From Stereum hirsutum FP-91666 SS1 (Eukaryota > Basidiomycota > Agaricomycetes > Russulales > Stereaceae): 64,000 bases of DNA. The stretch spans positions 1,477,314-1,541,313 of the forward strand of contig NW_006763143.1 in NCBI RefSeq assembly GCF_000264905.1, in the 5' to 3' direction. The notes beneath the pieces were generated by a model that made no database searches, had not been told where the DNA came from, and saw nothing but the letters and a program-made list of their open reading frames with translations. A program made the position numbers and the translations under genes. Positions 48,246 through 59,808 of this stretch are shown here, piece by piece; the first letter of the stretch is position 1; every line of letters starts with the position of its first letter.

Positions 48246-48740
48246 TGCAAATTGTCGCCAGCAAGGGCGTATCATGGTCCGCCTAGTACCCATCAGAGGT
48301 TCACGCTGCACGGTAAGCCCGCCATTTTCTGTCGTGGTTTTCACTCTGTAAAAGTCGCCTAGAGGTTGATTATTACCTCCACAAATCACCTCCCAACGCG
48401 CTTTTTTCTTGGTCGGCAGGAATCGTGACCAGCAGGGGTATTTTTGTGGCCGACACACCCACCATTTGACACCTCACTACACGGTGAGTTCGTCATTTTA
48501 TCTCATTAATGCAATCCAGACTCTTTTCCGTATCTAGTGTGACTTCCTGAAAACGTGGACCGTTGCGATCGGTCATCAGTACACAGGAACTGACCAATAC
48601 GCGGGGAATGTTGCTGAGTGCGGTACTTGTGGTTCACACCACAAATTTTTATGTTACTCGGCGAGTTTGCCGTTTTATGGCGTGGTTTCATCTCTACCCA
48701 CACTAACTCATACATACGTCTAGTGTGCCCTCCTGAAAAC
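48246..48740. repeat. Diverged cluster of array-like units
   Basis: About three degenerate units resembling the 170-bp array, with cores near 48290, 48455 and 48630 (for example a GTACTTGTGGTTCACACCAC core followed by TTACTCGGCGAG). Spacing is about 165-178 bp and the recurring TTTTATC/TCTACCC and CCTGAAAACG segments are retained. Confidence 0.55.
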
Positions 48741-49792
48741 CAGGTACATCACATATGCATTGGACTGGAGTATGCCAGACTGGAGAGGAGTCAGAGGAGG
48801 CAGGATGGTGAGAAGACGAGGACGAGACGGGTCGAGTGGCGTTCGGGAGAGTGCAGGGCAGGGTGATTCAGCACTCGCGTACCGTAAGTACTTTCGGGTG
48901 TTCATTTGTGCTCGGGTTGTGTTCATCGCATCCCCCAGCGTTGCAGCGTCGCGCTAAGTTCTCGGTCTCGTTTGGTTGTGATTCACGGCGATTCCCTCTC
49001 GAGCGATAAGAGAGCAGGACTTAGCCTAGTCTACCATAGTTCCAGAGTCGTTGATAAGTTACGATTCCATGAGTGCAAATAAAGGAATCATGGATAATTG
49101 ATTCCTTCGCTGATTTCTCCTCAGTGCCGCCAGATGCCGCCTTCCTTTTTCCGGTTCTGGGGCAGCATTTTCACGCTTTCTTTCGGGCCACACCTCTCTC
49201 CACTTTCTTTCGTTCTCCTCACTTGTAGTCTCTGTTCTATAGTTTTCATCGGCTACGGCTATGAGGTCTTCTGTTCTCAGCTCCACTTATGTACGTCTTT
49301 TCCTTTCCCTTGCGATTCCTTGACCCTCCGTGCTCGCTGCATTCGATCGCCTGTCGGTTTTTTTCTCTTTTTTTTTTGGTATAATATCTTCGGGCAGCAA
49401 CCGCGAATTGCAGCCCTGCCGCGAGTCATAGTCGGATGCGATGGTTTTTACCCCGCGATCTGTCGTCTTCGTCAGCGTCGTCTGTTCACTCCTCGCTCCT
49501 TTCCCTCTTCGCACATATTCTGTCTGATCATCTTCCTTTATACTCTCCTCTATTCTATGTGGTTGTAGTGACTTTGGACTTTCCTTCTGCTGGACTCGCA
49601 TGCGTGATTGATGTGCTGATTCACTTACTGTGTCCTACCTATACCCGCTCCCAATGGGCTGTGACGGGCAGACGTCGTGCGTTCGAAACAAGATGTGTTA
49701 TGCCTCTTCACTCCCCCTTCTTACTATCTTCTCTTCGCTCTGCTCATGTTCCCATTCCCATCGTCATTTAGTCCCCGACTCCGGTTTTATCT
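48741..49792. other. Gene-poor spacer
   Basis: About 1 kb, T-rich around 49280-49400. Frames here are low-complexity and I see no supported gene. Confidence 0.4.
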
Positions 49793-52735
49793 GGCCAAAA
49801 TGCATCGATTCTCAACGCCTCCGCCCTCCCCTCCGCCCGCCTGTCCATCCACTCCTTCCGACACGCCTTCCATCTGCTCGACCTCACCTATTCCGTCTTC
49901 CTCACCCAGAACGACCACACCACCCTCCTGGCGGATATGGCCGCGAAGTTACCAGCTACGATGCTCAACAGTGGGCTGACAAACTCGATGCACGACTCTG
50001 CGTTCTTGGTCAAGGAACTGAAGGGGATGGCGAGGGATAGGAAGGAGACTGAGGAAAGGGAGACCATTTCGGTCGTTGTTATTGGTGGGTTATTTGAGCT
50101 TTTTCTATAATCCCTTCTCCTAAGATGTCTGGCGTGTGATGTTTCCGAGCTGACTATCATTTGTGCTGTTCATAGGTGGCACCACTGCAGATTGTGGTAT
50201 GCTCCTCGTAAGTGGACTTCCCCGCCGGGCAGCAGCCATCACCGAGACCGGAGGGGTACGCATGAGCTTCTCATGTCCCGAAGTAAAAAGGTTCGCTTGT
50301 TCTTCTCTCCTCGCCACATGACCAGCCCTGCTTCCTCCTCCGATCCCCTTCCCGCTCCATCTTCTATGCTTCATGCATCTTTCAACTCTGACTATACTTA
50401 CATTGTGACTTTCCAAGGTATTCCTACAAAATAACATTGACATTGGCGGCGGCCCTGTCGGCCCTAGAGAGTCATCTTCCTCTACCAAAGTCACAATATG
50501 CCCGGACTACGTCGGTCACCGTAACCAATAGTCCGCCATCGTATTCGGCAGGACCACATCACCGTGAGAGATTACGCTGTCTAGGCACAAAAGCTGGTAT
50601 ATATTGGGGACCCATCTCTCCTGGCGGCCAGCTCCGAATTTACTCTCCCTGCCTCGTTCATGCTGTGGGTGAATCCAAGTGATGATGAAGATGATGGAGA
50701 GATTGATTGATACGATGAAGACGAGTGCGGAGGACGTGACAGTGTTGCTCGTGGGTAGCAGTGCGGTCTTGGTTCCGGTGGATGAGGGAGACAGCGCGAG
50801 TGCGGAGTTTGCGGGGTGGCGAATGAGATTGGGACTGGTAGGTGCTGTCTTGTTTTTTCTTCTCACTGTCTTCGTTCACCCCCCACTCCCCGCTTCCCTC
50901 TCCCATCTTTTTGTGATTTTTTGACTGACTTGCTCTGCTATTGACCTGTATTGATAGGCACTATGAATACCATGGTCCTCACCGTCGACAAATCAATACA
51001 GACGCTCTTAGATGAGATATGTGCGAAGGCGGTGGATGATACGGTCGAGAACGGGCAGTCACGGAGACGGCGATGATCGCGGAGATTGATTCGATTTCTT
51101 TTTAGCTTCGTGCCTTTTGTCTCGCGGTTGTAGGTGTGGTGAATGAATTCTGTGCCCGTGCTGGTTGTGGCTTGGCCTTGGTATGGTATGTGCAGTATGT
51201 GGCGAATACGTCGAGAGTCATCGTTCAAGGTTAGTTCTTTGTTTTCATCGCAAACAACAAAATACTAGCCAGCTGACTTACCTGTCGTGAACCAGAAGTG
51301 GGGATACATCTTTTGGGAGGTGGGTCTGGATCAGTGCCGGATGTTACATTCTTGGAGCTGGTGCGAACCATTCATCGTTTCCAGTTCTTCATGCAACCTC
51401 TCCACTCTTTTCCCTCATGCCTGCTGTAAACTCATGCCGAATATGACATGTGAGTGGCCTGCGAATGAGTACGTTGAACGTTTCGTCACCCTTCTTCTAT
51501 CATGATAGCCCTTATGATGCAAGGCTGACTCCTAGACTCGTAATGTGCAATGATTTATCGCAGGGTGATCGAGGCGCAGAAGTAGGTGAATGGTATGTTG
51601 AAGTATAAGCTTGATTCGGCGATCGCGTTACAAATTAGGTGGGAGTTGGTTGCAGGGTACGCGTTATCCCTGGGTTCATGTTCTCTCGACCTCAGAGCTT
51701 GCACCGTTGCGTACGAATAGGCCTGCTGCTTGGTGCGACCAGAAATATGAGTATTGCCACCGTTGATGGTGACTGTATGGACCGTAAGTGTTTCTCTGGG
51801 TTCCCCAGCGTTGTACTAGCCAGGATTATCCGTGTTGTGCAGGCGCATACCCTGTCACATGGCAGATCACGCCGATCGTACTGGACGGAGATTGGGCTTA
51901 CTTTGCGTAGACCGCCATTGCCGATGGTAACGCGAACAACATCGTGGAGAATTTATTTCTCTTCTCCTCTCCACTCTTTTCCTCTTTTTCACCGCACTCA
52001 ACCAATTCCTACAGATCATGACCTTCGCCAACTCCAAAAAAGGATCGAACGCACCTTCCGCGCCGCCCTCTCCAAATCGGGCTCTCACGTCGCCTGTGTT
52101 AGGGTCCTTGCTCTGGTCGCAATGCCAAATCCTTAGTCGTCGAAAACACGATTTCCGTCGCCTAGCGCGTCTGCCGCGCCGTTGTGCTCTGCAAGTCGCG
52201 AAGCGAGCTCGACAATGTGATAGACGTGATCGCTGACAAGGTGGGAGTGAAGGAGAGCGCGAAGGGGTTGTTCAAGTGTTCAATCGTGGGTAAGGTAAGT
52301 TAGACGGTCAAGGGACATGCGTACGCGGAAATCGTTATCGCTGCGGAGGAGAGCGATGGCCACGGGCATCAGGTGGTACAGAGGTTCAGCGGATTAGTGA
52401 AGGTGCCGTTCAAGAACGAGAATGTCCTCGCTGCGCACGTGGATGTCTCTGGCAAGGAGCCGCTTCTTGCGTCGGCTCCGGATCCCATCCTCGTTCTGGA
52501 CACAAACTTCGGAGAGGCAATTGGTATACCGGAGTACCTGTACGGCCTGTTATGTACCATTATTGGGATCACAGCGAGCGAGAGGTGGACGAGTATGGAG
52601 AGGGGTATTGAGATTGTAGGGCCGAAGGCGTCTGGCATAGATGATGTGGGAGTATATGCCGCTTGAGACGTTCAATCGGAGGCAGATGAGCGTCAACGAT
52701 GAGTTTGGACCGAAGAGGGTTTATGCCCTTAAGGT
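49793..52735 (+). pseudogene. Decayed hydantoinase/oxoprolinase-like gene with DUF917 domain
   Basis: Fragments in the right order on plus match fungal proteins that join a hydantoinase A domain to a C-terminal DUF917 domain. N-terminal part from about 49793: QNASILNASALPS, SVFLTQNDHTTLLADM, LNSGLTNSMHDSAFLV, ERETISVVVIG spliced to GGTTADCGMLL, RRAAAITETGGVRMSFSCPE. Then NNIDIGGG and KVTICPDYVGHRNQ followed directly by a TAG near 50529, MKTSAEDVTVLLVG, TVDKSIQTLLDEICAKAV and a frameshift before QYVANTSRVIVQ. DUF917 part: VQRFSGLVKVPFKNENVLAA (52376 onward), PDPILVLDTNFGEAIGIPEY, GITASERWTSMERG and, in another frame, EYMPLETF...DEFGP. The normal N-terminal ATP-grasp-like DVGGTNTD region was not found. 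In-frame stops and at least three frameshifts make it non-functional as written. Confidence 0.72.
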
Positions 52736-53001
52736 TCGCAAGTCTTTCGGGCTTTTGGCTTTGAGGTGTAACTGATGACATTCTTTTTTGTGCGTTCTAT
52801 TTTCCTGTATGGCTCACTCAATTATTTCTTGACGATACAGTGGTATTCAAGAGATGCGGGCGATCGGTATCGAGGAGCGTAATTCCTCTGGCTTGTGAAC
52901 CACTACGCCTCTTCCGTTCATAGAACACTCACATTCATTGCTCTGTTCTCGATAGGACTCTCTTGCTCAATCATCCTGGGTAGGTATCATACTCTCGTGC
53001 A
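52736..53001. other. Spacer
   Basis: Short gene-free stretch between the hydantoinase-like pseudogene and the minus-strand fragment. Confidence 0.3.
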
Positions 53002-53393
53002 CTACTCATCTCGCCTGAAAGTCCAATAACGACGGGACGGACGTTTCAGATACTCTCCTGACGATGCCAGTGTGTCCTTCCGCCTGGAGTGAGCAGCCCC
53101 TCGATTTCTTTTTGCCCTGTTCACACTCTCATCTTTGAACTTCGCCAATGCCTCCCTTTCGATCACCGAAACTCTGCTCAAGCGACTCAGGTTGATGAAC
53201 TCTGGCCTACGCACCACCACTGGCAGCCCGTTCCCTCCTTCAAGAAGTGACGACTCTGCAAGGCAGACTTCATATCCCTCACTCTAGAGTCGGAGTCATC
53301 ATCCTCCAAGTCAGTCCCGTCAAAAGAAAGAGTCCCACCGAAACCAAACATTGATGTATCATCTGAGTATTGTTCGAGATTGGGGGAGGTCAA
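53002..53393 (-). pseudogene. Frameshifted fragment of an unrecognised protein
   Basis: Two minus-strand frames overlap and join naturally if one indel near 53200 is assumed. The first has MTSPNLEQYSDDTSMFGFGG, DLEDDDSDSRVRDM and HFLKEG; the second continues GLPVVVRRPEFINLSRLSRV, then IEREALAKFKDESVNRAKR. Composition is protein-like but no domain was recognised. It could instead be an intron-containing gene with a missed junction. Confidence 0.35.
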
Positions 53394-54158
53394 ACAGAGA
53401 TCGTGCGGTCGCCTTCAGGATGATGCGGAAGGTATAGCGGGTAGAGGTGGTGCAGAGAAAGGAGTGCGAGGAGGCAGAGCAGCCATCAAAAACATGAATT
53501 GAAACGTGGAAAGACGACGTCCATGGTGGCCTGCTGTAATGAGATCTTGCAACCTTACGAAGTCCTGGTGGAAAGCGAGGACAAGTTATAAAGTTCCGAA
53601 TACGAGTGATACAAAGGACGCGCGCTGACAGTATAAACGCACTACCATTCCCAGCTACCGAAAGAAGAACCTACTTCTTCTCTAGGAAGATGCATGTACT
53701 TCTCACTGCACGGCTACGCCTTGACAAAAATACGCCACTCGATAGCATCCAGAGCGATGTCACCACACGAGTGCCCTTTGACTAAAGGGTTGGTAGGCAG
53801 GAGGCAGGACATTGAGTGTTGATTCCATAGCAACACCAAGTTTATGCGTAAACAAAGCGAGTCCTCGTAGGTTATGGGAACCCGGGACTCGTCCGGGATC
53901 AATGGCACCGTGACTGTGGTAAAGAGAACCACCAACGACAAGACGGCGACTGGCAACCTTGAGAGAACTAGAATCCAGCGGTCATAGGTCTGAGCGTGAA
54001 GAGGGGCTAACAACGGAGGTGAAGCGATCTGAGCGGAAGTCGCCGGCGAGGGGTTTAAGAGGGGTCTGCGCCAGCCGGTTGAATGATTGGCTACTCTGCT
54101 CTAGGATAGTAGGTCACACCCTCATGGATAAGTACTCGTCTAGAAGTGTCGGTAAATA
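53394..54158. other. Gene-free spacer
   Basis: About 765 bp with only short frames on both strands. Its right end abuts the MITE. Confidence 0.35.
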
Positions 54159-54379
54159 AAGAGTTTTCGCCACCCAGAATCTACCGAAAACGCGAAGATT
54201 CAGAACGTGGAATGCGTGCACAGGGAGACGAAGGCATCCTTGCCTCTAGCAAGTTCAATAGGACGCGATTCGGAGCATCGCGTATAGACTTCGCTCAAAT
54301 ATTTTTACATTTTTTGTGCGCGAAATAGTACCGCCAGTCCAGAATATATTTTCCCAGATTCTGGGTGGCGAAAACTCTC
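54159..54379. mobile_element. 221-bp MITE with TA target-site duplication
   Basis: Terminal inverted repeats are at least 22 bp: GAGTTTTCGCCACCCAGAAT at 54161 onward and its reverse complement ending at 54377. A TA dinucleotide flanks each side (54157-54158 and 54380-54381). The interior has no coding capacity. Size, TIR and TA duplication fit a Tc1/mariner-type (Stowaway-like) non-autonomous element. Confidence 0.85.
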
Positions 54380-55400
54380 TAGAATCAGGGCATCGATAAA
54401 GCAGTGAATTTGGATATCGAGTGCCTCAATGAGGACGGAACGATCTGCGGGCTCTGACTGCCCAGACTAATCACGAAGGATTCTCCGAGTCACGACATAG
54501 TCCTGCTGTGCGTGAGAGAAGAAGTCGATGAGCGAGGGAGACATGAGCTCAAACGATCCGAGACTCAAGTTCCATCTAACAATGGAATAGAACCATTTCA
54601 CGTACTTGTAAATCTGAGAAAGGTGAGAGGGAACTTGGAAGGTCGGACGTATGGTGGTCGCGCCGTGCTGCCTTGTGGCCTGAAGCCCAGCCCGTATGGT
54701 GTGGATGATGAAGAGCCACCAGTCAGGGGTTCAAAGACGGCCATTAAACGCTCCACCATCTAGGCGGACTCCTCCTTGGAGCATTGTCCAATTATTTTCA
54801 TGATCTTCGTTCGATGTGGAATATCGCAGACGTGCAGCAGTTCATGGCTAAGATAGAGGAGGAGATCGCCGAAATCAGGGTAATCCATCTGCTTAACAAC
54901 CTGTCCATACACGAGATTATGATGCCGGTAACAACTTGAAGAACGCTCACTTGATCATCGACGACGAGGACACGAGCTAGTCGCTGCAGTTGGTCGGATT
55001 ATCCTGCCCCATCGGACCGAATCGGAGAAGTACCTTGTCTACGTTTCAATCTCTCCTCTCATCCGTCCAGCTCCCTCTCAATAACGACGTCCTCCCATTC
55101 CTTCGCGTGATACATCTGCTGTTGTTTGTCCAATTACCTGTGTTGGGTCGAAGGACGCTGATGTCAGAGGCAGCGCAAGGCAAGACACATACAATATGAA
55201 CGAAAATAGAATGGACCCACTTGCATGGGCTGCCACCGTCACGATTTCCAAACCGAAGTCGATCCGAACGCACGTCTGACCATCTAAAATGCCATACGTC
55301 GATAGCGTCGAACGTCGACGAGGTTGAATTCTTCTCTGGAGCAACATGCCAGGAGCAGGTTCTTGCGCGCGCGTTTCGAAGCGGACTGGGATGAAGCCTC
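54380..55400. other. Spacer with coding-like remnants
   Basis: Plus-strand stretches at 54512-54763 and about 54770-54940 (FHDLRSMWNIADVQQFMAKI, then EEEIAEIRVIHLLNNLSIHE) look protein-like but are in different frames and unrecognised. The rest shows nothing. Confidence 0.3.
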
Positions 55401-57348
55401 CACATCAGATTGGAAGTAAATGTGGTATGATGTGGGTGTGTGGCGTAAGGTGGGTACTTATGGGCGTATATTGAGCGCCCGGTTCGTGTTCTGACGGAAG
55501 TAGAATTGGGTGTGACGGCCGAAGATGAATGCGAACTCGAGGAGTTACTGATATTCGAGTTGGAATCCCCCGTGATGTTTCGTGCTGTCGAAGCAGAGCT
55601 TCGAGGGTCGCAGCCTGCATGAGACGATCAAAAACGCCGTCGGCTTGCCAGTTGATCTCGACTGCGAAGTAAAACAAAAGCGTCATCAACCTTCTTCTAA
55701 CGCAGATGCCTCGAATTCGTTTGGTCGTGTTTGTTCTCCTCTGTACTCTTCTCTCGATGACTCTTCTTTGAGCCTCTAACTTGATGAGGCTAAGCACTGG
55801 ATGTGATGTTCATCTGTCTACAATAATAAATGACCATCTCTGACTCAACAAGACTCGGACTCGACACTCGATTGGAAAATATTACCCGGGGCTGTTCTAT
55901 TCTGCCACCTTGAACTCGGTGTCAGTATTCAAATATCTACTGCCATTGTCCCTATATAAGAATCGTCCCTTTCGGTTCTAACTTCCTGACTATCTTACTC
56001 CTTCATTCTCAACACCTCACCTCCGAAGATCCCCTACTTTCTACCTCCATGTAGTGTCCTCTCCTCTGCTCCCAGGCTCCTTGCACACTTTTTTGGTCTT
56101 TACCTTTCGCTGCGACCCACATACATTCTTTGTATCCTACACCTCCTTGAGGGGTACCTCAGTCATTTGTACATTAGTATACTTATAATCAAAGTTATGA
56201 TTAATGCTACACGATGCTTGACTGGAATAATTGGGTCCTGTCCGACCTAAGTACTATGGACCGATATGCGCGAGGCGTAATCTGCTGTGGCACAGGCACA
56301 GCCCCTCGAGTCCTTCCCACTCAAAGAATCTCCCTTGAGGTCGCGTCCATCTGCCTTGCTCTAGACGTGATATATGTCTAGGACGCTTCCTAGAAAAATG
56401 TACTCGCCGTCCTTCAGGCTACGATGGTAGGGACGTGGATCGGTAGCTTGCCGTCTCCGTCGGCAACATCCGGTTCTCTGTTGCACGATTTTGCCTCTCG
56501 GTCGTTCTGGTGCGCTCCGACTTGCACTCTACGCGCCGCAGTTTGTCTCGCCGTCATCTGCATGACTATGTACTATCAGAACTCAGCGCTCTCAACCTTC
56601 TGTCCTGTAGCAGTTCGTACTCCGAGATGCAGAGGCGACAATATTCTTGCCAGCCGCTGCGTGCGCTTTACCTTTTCGAGGCCATCCGAGCTGAGTCTGC
56701 GTGCACCATGTTCCTGTCTCCTTACGAGCTACGCTCGCATCTTGGTATAGTTGCGGCCAAATGATAGTCCATGGCTTGCCTGCTGGTGAGTCAATCTGAC
56801 TCCTCTCTACAAATACGACCTCAATTTCCTGCGATCCTCATCAGGTCTTCCAAATCCAATCACCTTCCATTCGACTCCTGTGCCATACCAGACTTACCGG
56901 AGCTAGGCTCCAATCGTCGACAACTATCATATAAGCAGTCAGCTTATACGTAGAACCAAGATGCACGGAACGGCTCAAATAAACGTCTCAAAAATCATAA
57001 GGTACTTGATACGGGCTGAAGGCTTCAGCCATCCGAACAGGGCGATCACTATAGCCATCTCGATTGAATGTCTCGCCTGAAAGACCTGTTTTAGTACTGC
57101 AAAGACCAGAAGCCCAGCACTCACTGTACGCTAAATATTTACTTCCTTCAGAGCGTCTGAGAGCACGCTAAACGACGCACGGGCGAGTATGTCCATTTCA
57201 TCTTATCCTTCTTCCTTCGCTGTGGCTAATGACCTCGACAATGTTCACGAGGGAGGCTTCAGTGATGGCCAGTGACCGTGTTTTTGGTACGCTTCGCGCA
57301 CCATCCGAGGAATTCAGTTGTAACTGCTTCGTCTGAAACGCGGTTTCG
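55401..57348. other. Gene-free region
   Basis: About 1.9 kb with short frames only. No supported gene, RNA or repeat was seen. Confidence 0.35.
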
Positions 57349-57377
57349 TTTTTTTTTTTTTTTTTTTTTTTTTTTTT
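57349..57377. repeat. 29-nt poly(T) tract
   Basis: Uninterrupted run of T on plus (poly(A) on minus), preceded by the short palindrome GAAACGCGGTTTC. It could be the A-tail of a retroposed sequence on the minus strand or a simple mononucleotide repeat. Confidence 0.7.
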
Positions 57378-59808
57378 GGTAAAACTCAGCGTCGAGCAGT
57401 CGCCAATGGCAACTCTCTTCCGCCTCATCGTCGGTGGGCGCGCGGTCGTGTTTATCGGCCTCTGAGCTACTAACTTCCCATAGTCTACGTTCAGTGGTCA
57501 TCCCCGTAATTCGATACTTTGTCTCGTCTCTCTATGCCTTCTCCATCCTAAACCCTCACCGCCATAGTTCAACATCCAATCTTTGCCGAGGATTTTACAT
57601 CACTGCTTCGTACCCGTTCATTCACACATCTGGCAGCAATTACCCTCGTCTACGATCGATACCTGTTGTTGTTAACTCACTGTACTATACCAAATCTGAT
57701 AAGTAGCTGCATAGCATTGAAATCGTCACTTTTATGAACCAACTAACTAGCGGAGCGTAGCTCCGGTGAGTCTTGTTCGAATAAGGCATACGTACTCCGA
57801 AGAGATGTATGAGGTAAATGAGATTGATGAATGTACCGTTGGCACATACGAAGATGCTGAGTCTCTTGACCCTGCCGTATATTCTTAAACCGCCGCAGAG
57901 CAGGCTGTGTCATTGAGTCATTCAAGAGCGAGAGCCGATTCTGCGGAAAATACCGTGTTGTGAGAGCTCAAAGCTCCATCAGAGCTACAGGAGATCTTCA
58001 GATTGGACAGATTATTGGAAGCGTGAGTGACAGTCAACTTGAAGGCGGTTTGGGCGAACGTCGTCGAGCTGTATTACTTCCCAAAAGCCAAGATTTATGG
58101 AACCGGAGTGAACAACAGCTGGAGCGCATCCCGTCCAGTGGCAAAACGGGAGATTGATAGATCGTGGAACTCATCAGGAATATTATGATATTATTCCGGG
58201 TGTTGAGGGATGACAATCGAGTCGCCGGAAGGTGGTGACGTTCGGGTAGTTGTTCACTATGGTGCAAACGGCTTAGTCATCACCACTTTTGTACAGCGGC
58301 CAATTTCGTCGGCGAAAGTCGAAATCCCCATTTATTGAAAGAAAATTCCTGGCACCCCCCTTGGTTTTCGGAAAATAATAAACAAATGAATAAAATATTC
58401 TTATTTGGCGGGGTGGCCAAATCCAAAAGTTCATCTTTGCCAGTTTTGAGAATTTGGATAATCCCTCTAGAGGAACTCTTCCTTACATCAAAAGGAGTGT
58501 TTCTGGAAGAGGGGTAGTGAAAATTCTCAAATCTCGGCCCGCGGCACCGTCCTCAACGTTGTGTACAGAAGTGGCGGCGTCTAAGCCGTTTGCACCATAC
58601 ATCAGCAAATCGCTCCAAGGCATCCAAGGCCTTGGGGGACCTTGGAACTCTTGCCCGCTGCTTGGAAGAGCCCGAGTTACGCTGGAAATGAAGAAAGTCC
58701 TGAAACGGCGGTCTTCGGACGCCGTATAACCTCATTTGCAAGTCGCAAATGAATTCTGCGTCGTCGCACCGTTAGGCGAGCTTGGACAAAGCTCCCGCAT
58801 CTGAGCCAGACTCGGAAGGAATGGAAACTTGAGTGCAACGCACCTGCCCTAAACTCCGTTCCCCGCTCGTTCACGGGCGCTCTCCTGAGTCACGGTGCTC
58901 TTTCAACCCCTTCCACCGTCCTCGTTCTACGTCTCCGGTGTTCACTCTCTTGTAAACACTAAACCTTCCTAAAACGTTTCCCTGCGACACGAGTAATACT
59001 ATGTGCACGGTTTCTAGTTGATCGCCTTAGTCCGCACTGGTCACTGTAACGGGCAGGTCTGCGGGAGAGCAAGGATCCGGGCGGGAAAGGGACCCGCCCG
59101 AAACTGGTGTTGATCAGACAAGGATACATGGCGCTACGCTACGAGTATAAATACTAGAGAGCGAAGCTGAGTAAGGTATGGAAAATAATCAGACATATAG
59201 GAGGGGAGTCTGGAGTGGTGGCGAGGGGTGGCGAGAACAAAGAGTGTCGGAAGTGATCGGATGTGGCGGGGTTATGGTTGTGGCACTAGCCATGACCATG
59301 ACAGTCACGTCGTGCGCAGACCCCAGTAGCTCCCCTCGAAGACGAGTAATCGCTCATACCGGTTCTAGGGCTTGTCTGATTATTCGAAGGTGGTCAGTCT
59401 GGTGATTGCTGATTCAATGCCTTTTATTGATTTGCCCAACGGGCTCCAGTGTTGCGACTTTGGAAATAGGCCGTTCACGCTGATCACTGGAACTTGTCAC
59501 GGTGTCTGAACATCGTGCACGAGTTCTGAACTATCTTTGTTGCGTGCGTTCAACGGTTGCATCTGTGCGTCATTTACTCTGTCATGTCCGGGCCACACAG
59601 CATAACGAAAGAATTTCACAGCCCCGACGATCGCTGAATACGCGAAGACCATGGACACGAAGTGCGCTGAGTTTTCCGAAGGACGGTAGAGGTTTGCGTT
59701 GCGAGGGGCATTGAGGCCGACGGGGTTTGGTAGCTGGTAGGTCGCAGTTTGGTCAGGTGTGTAGTTTCGGTTCATTTAGTCTTGATGATTTTCTTCCTTG
59801 CCGGACAG
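57378..59808. other. Gene-free region
   Basis: About 2.4 kb. Short frames occur on both strands (for example 57960-58157 plus and 59497-59775 minus) but no domain or convincing splice-linked gene was found. Confidence 0.35.

Noticed and set aside
57198..57501. Minus-strand frames containing a poly-lysine run
   Set aside because: The lysines come from the 29-nt A tract and two different frames read through it. There is no protein-like context.
59497..59775. 92-codon minus-strand frame before the ALDH relic
   Set aside because: It has some faint ALDH-like residues, but they are on the opposite strand and not alignable by eye. There is insufficient evidence for an inverted fragment.
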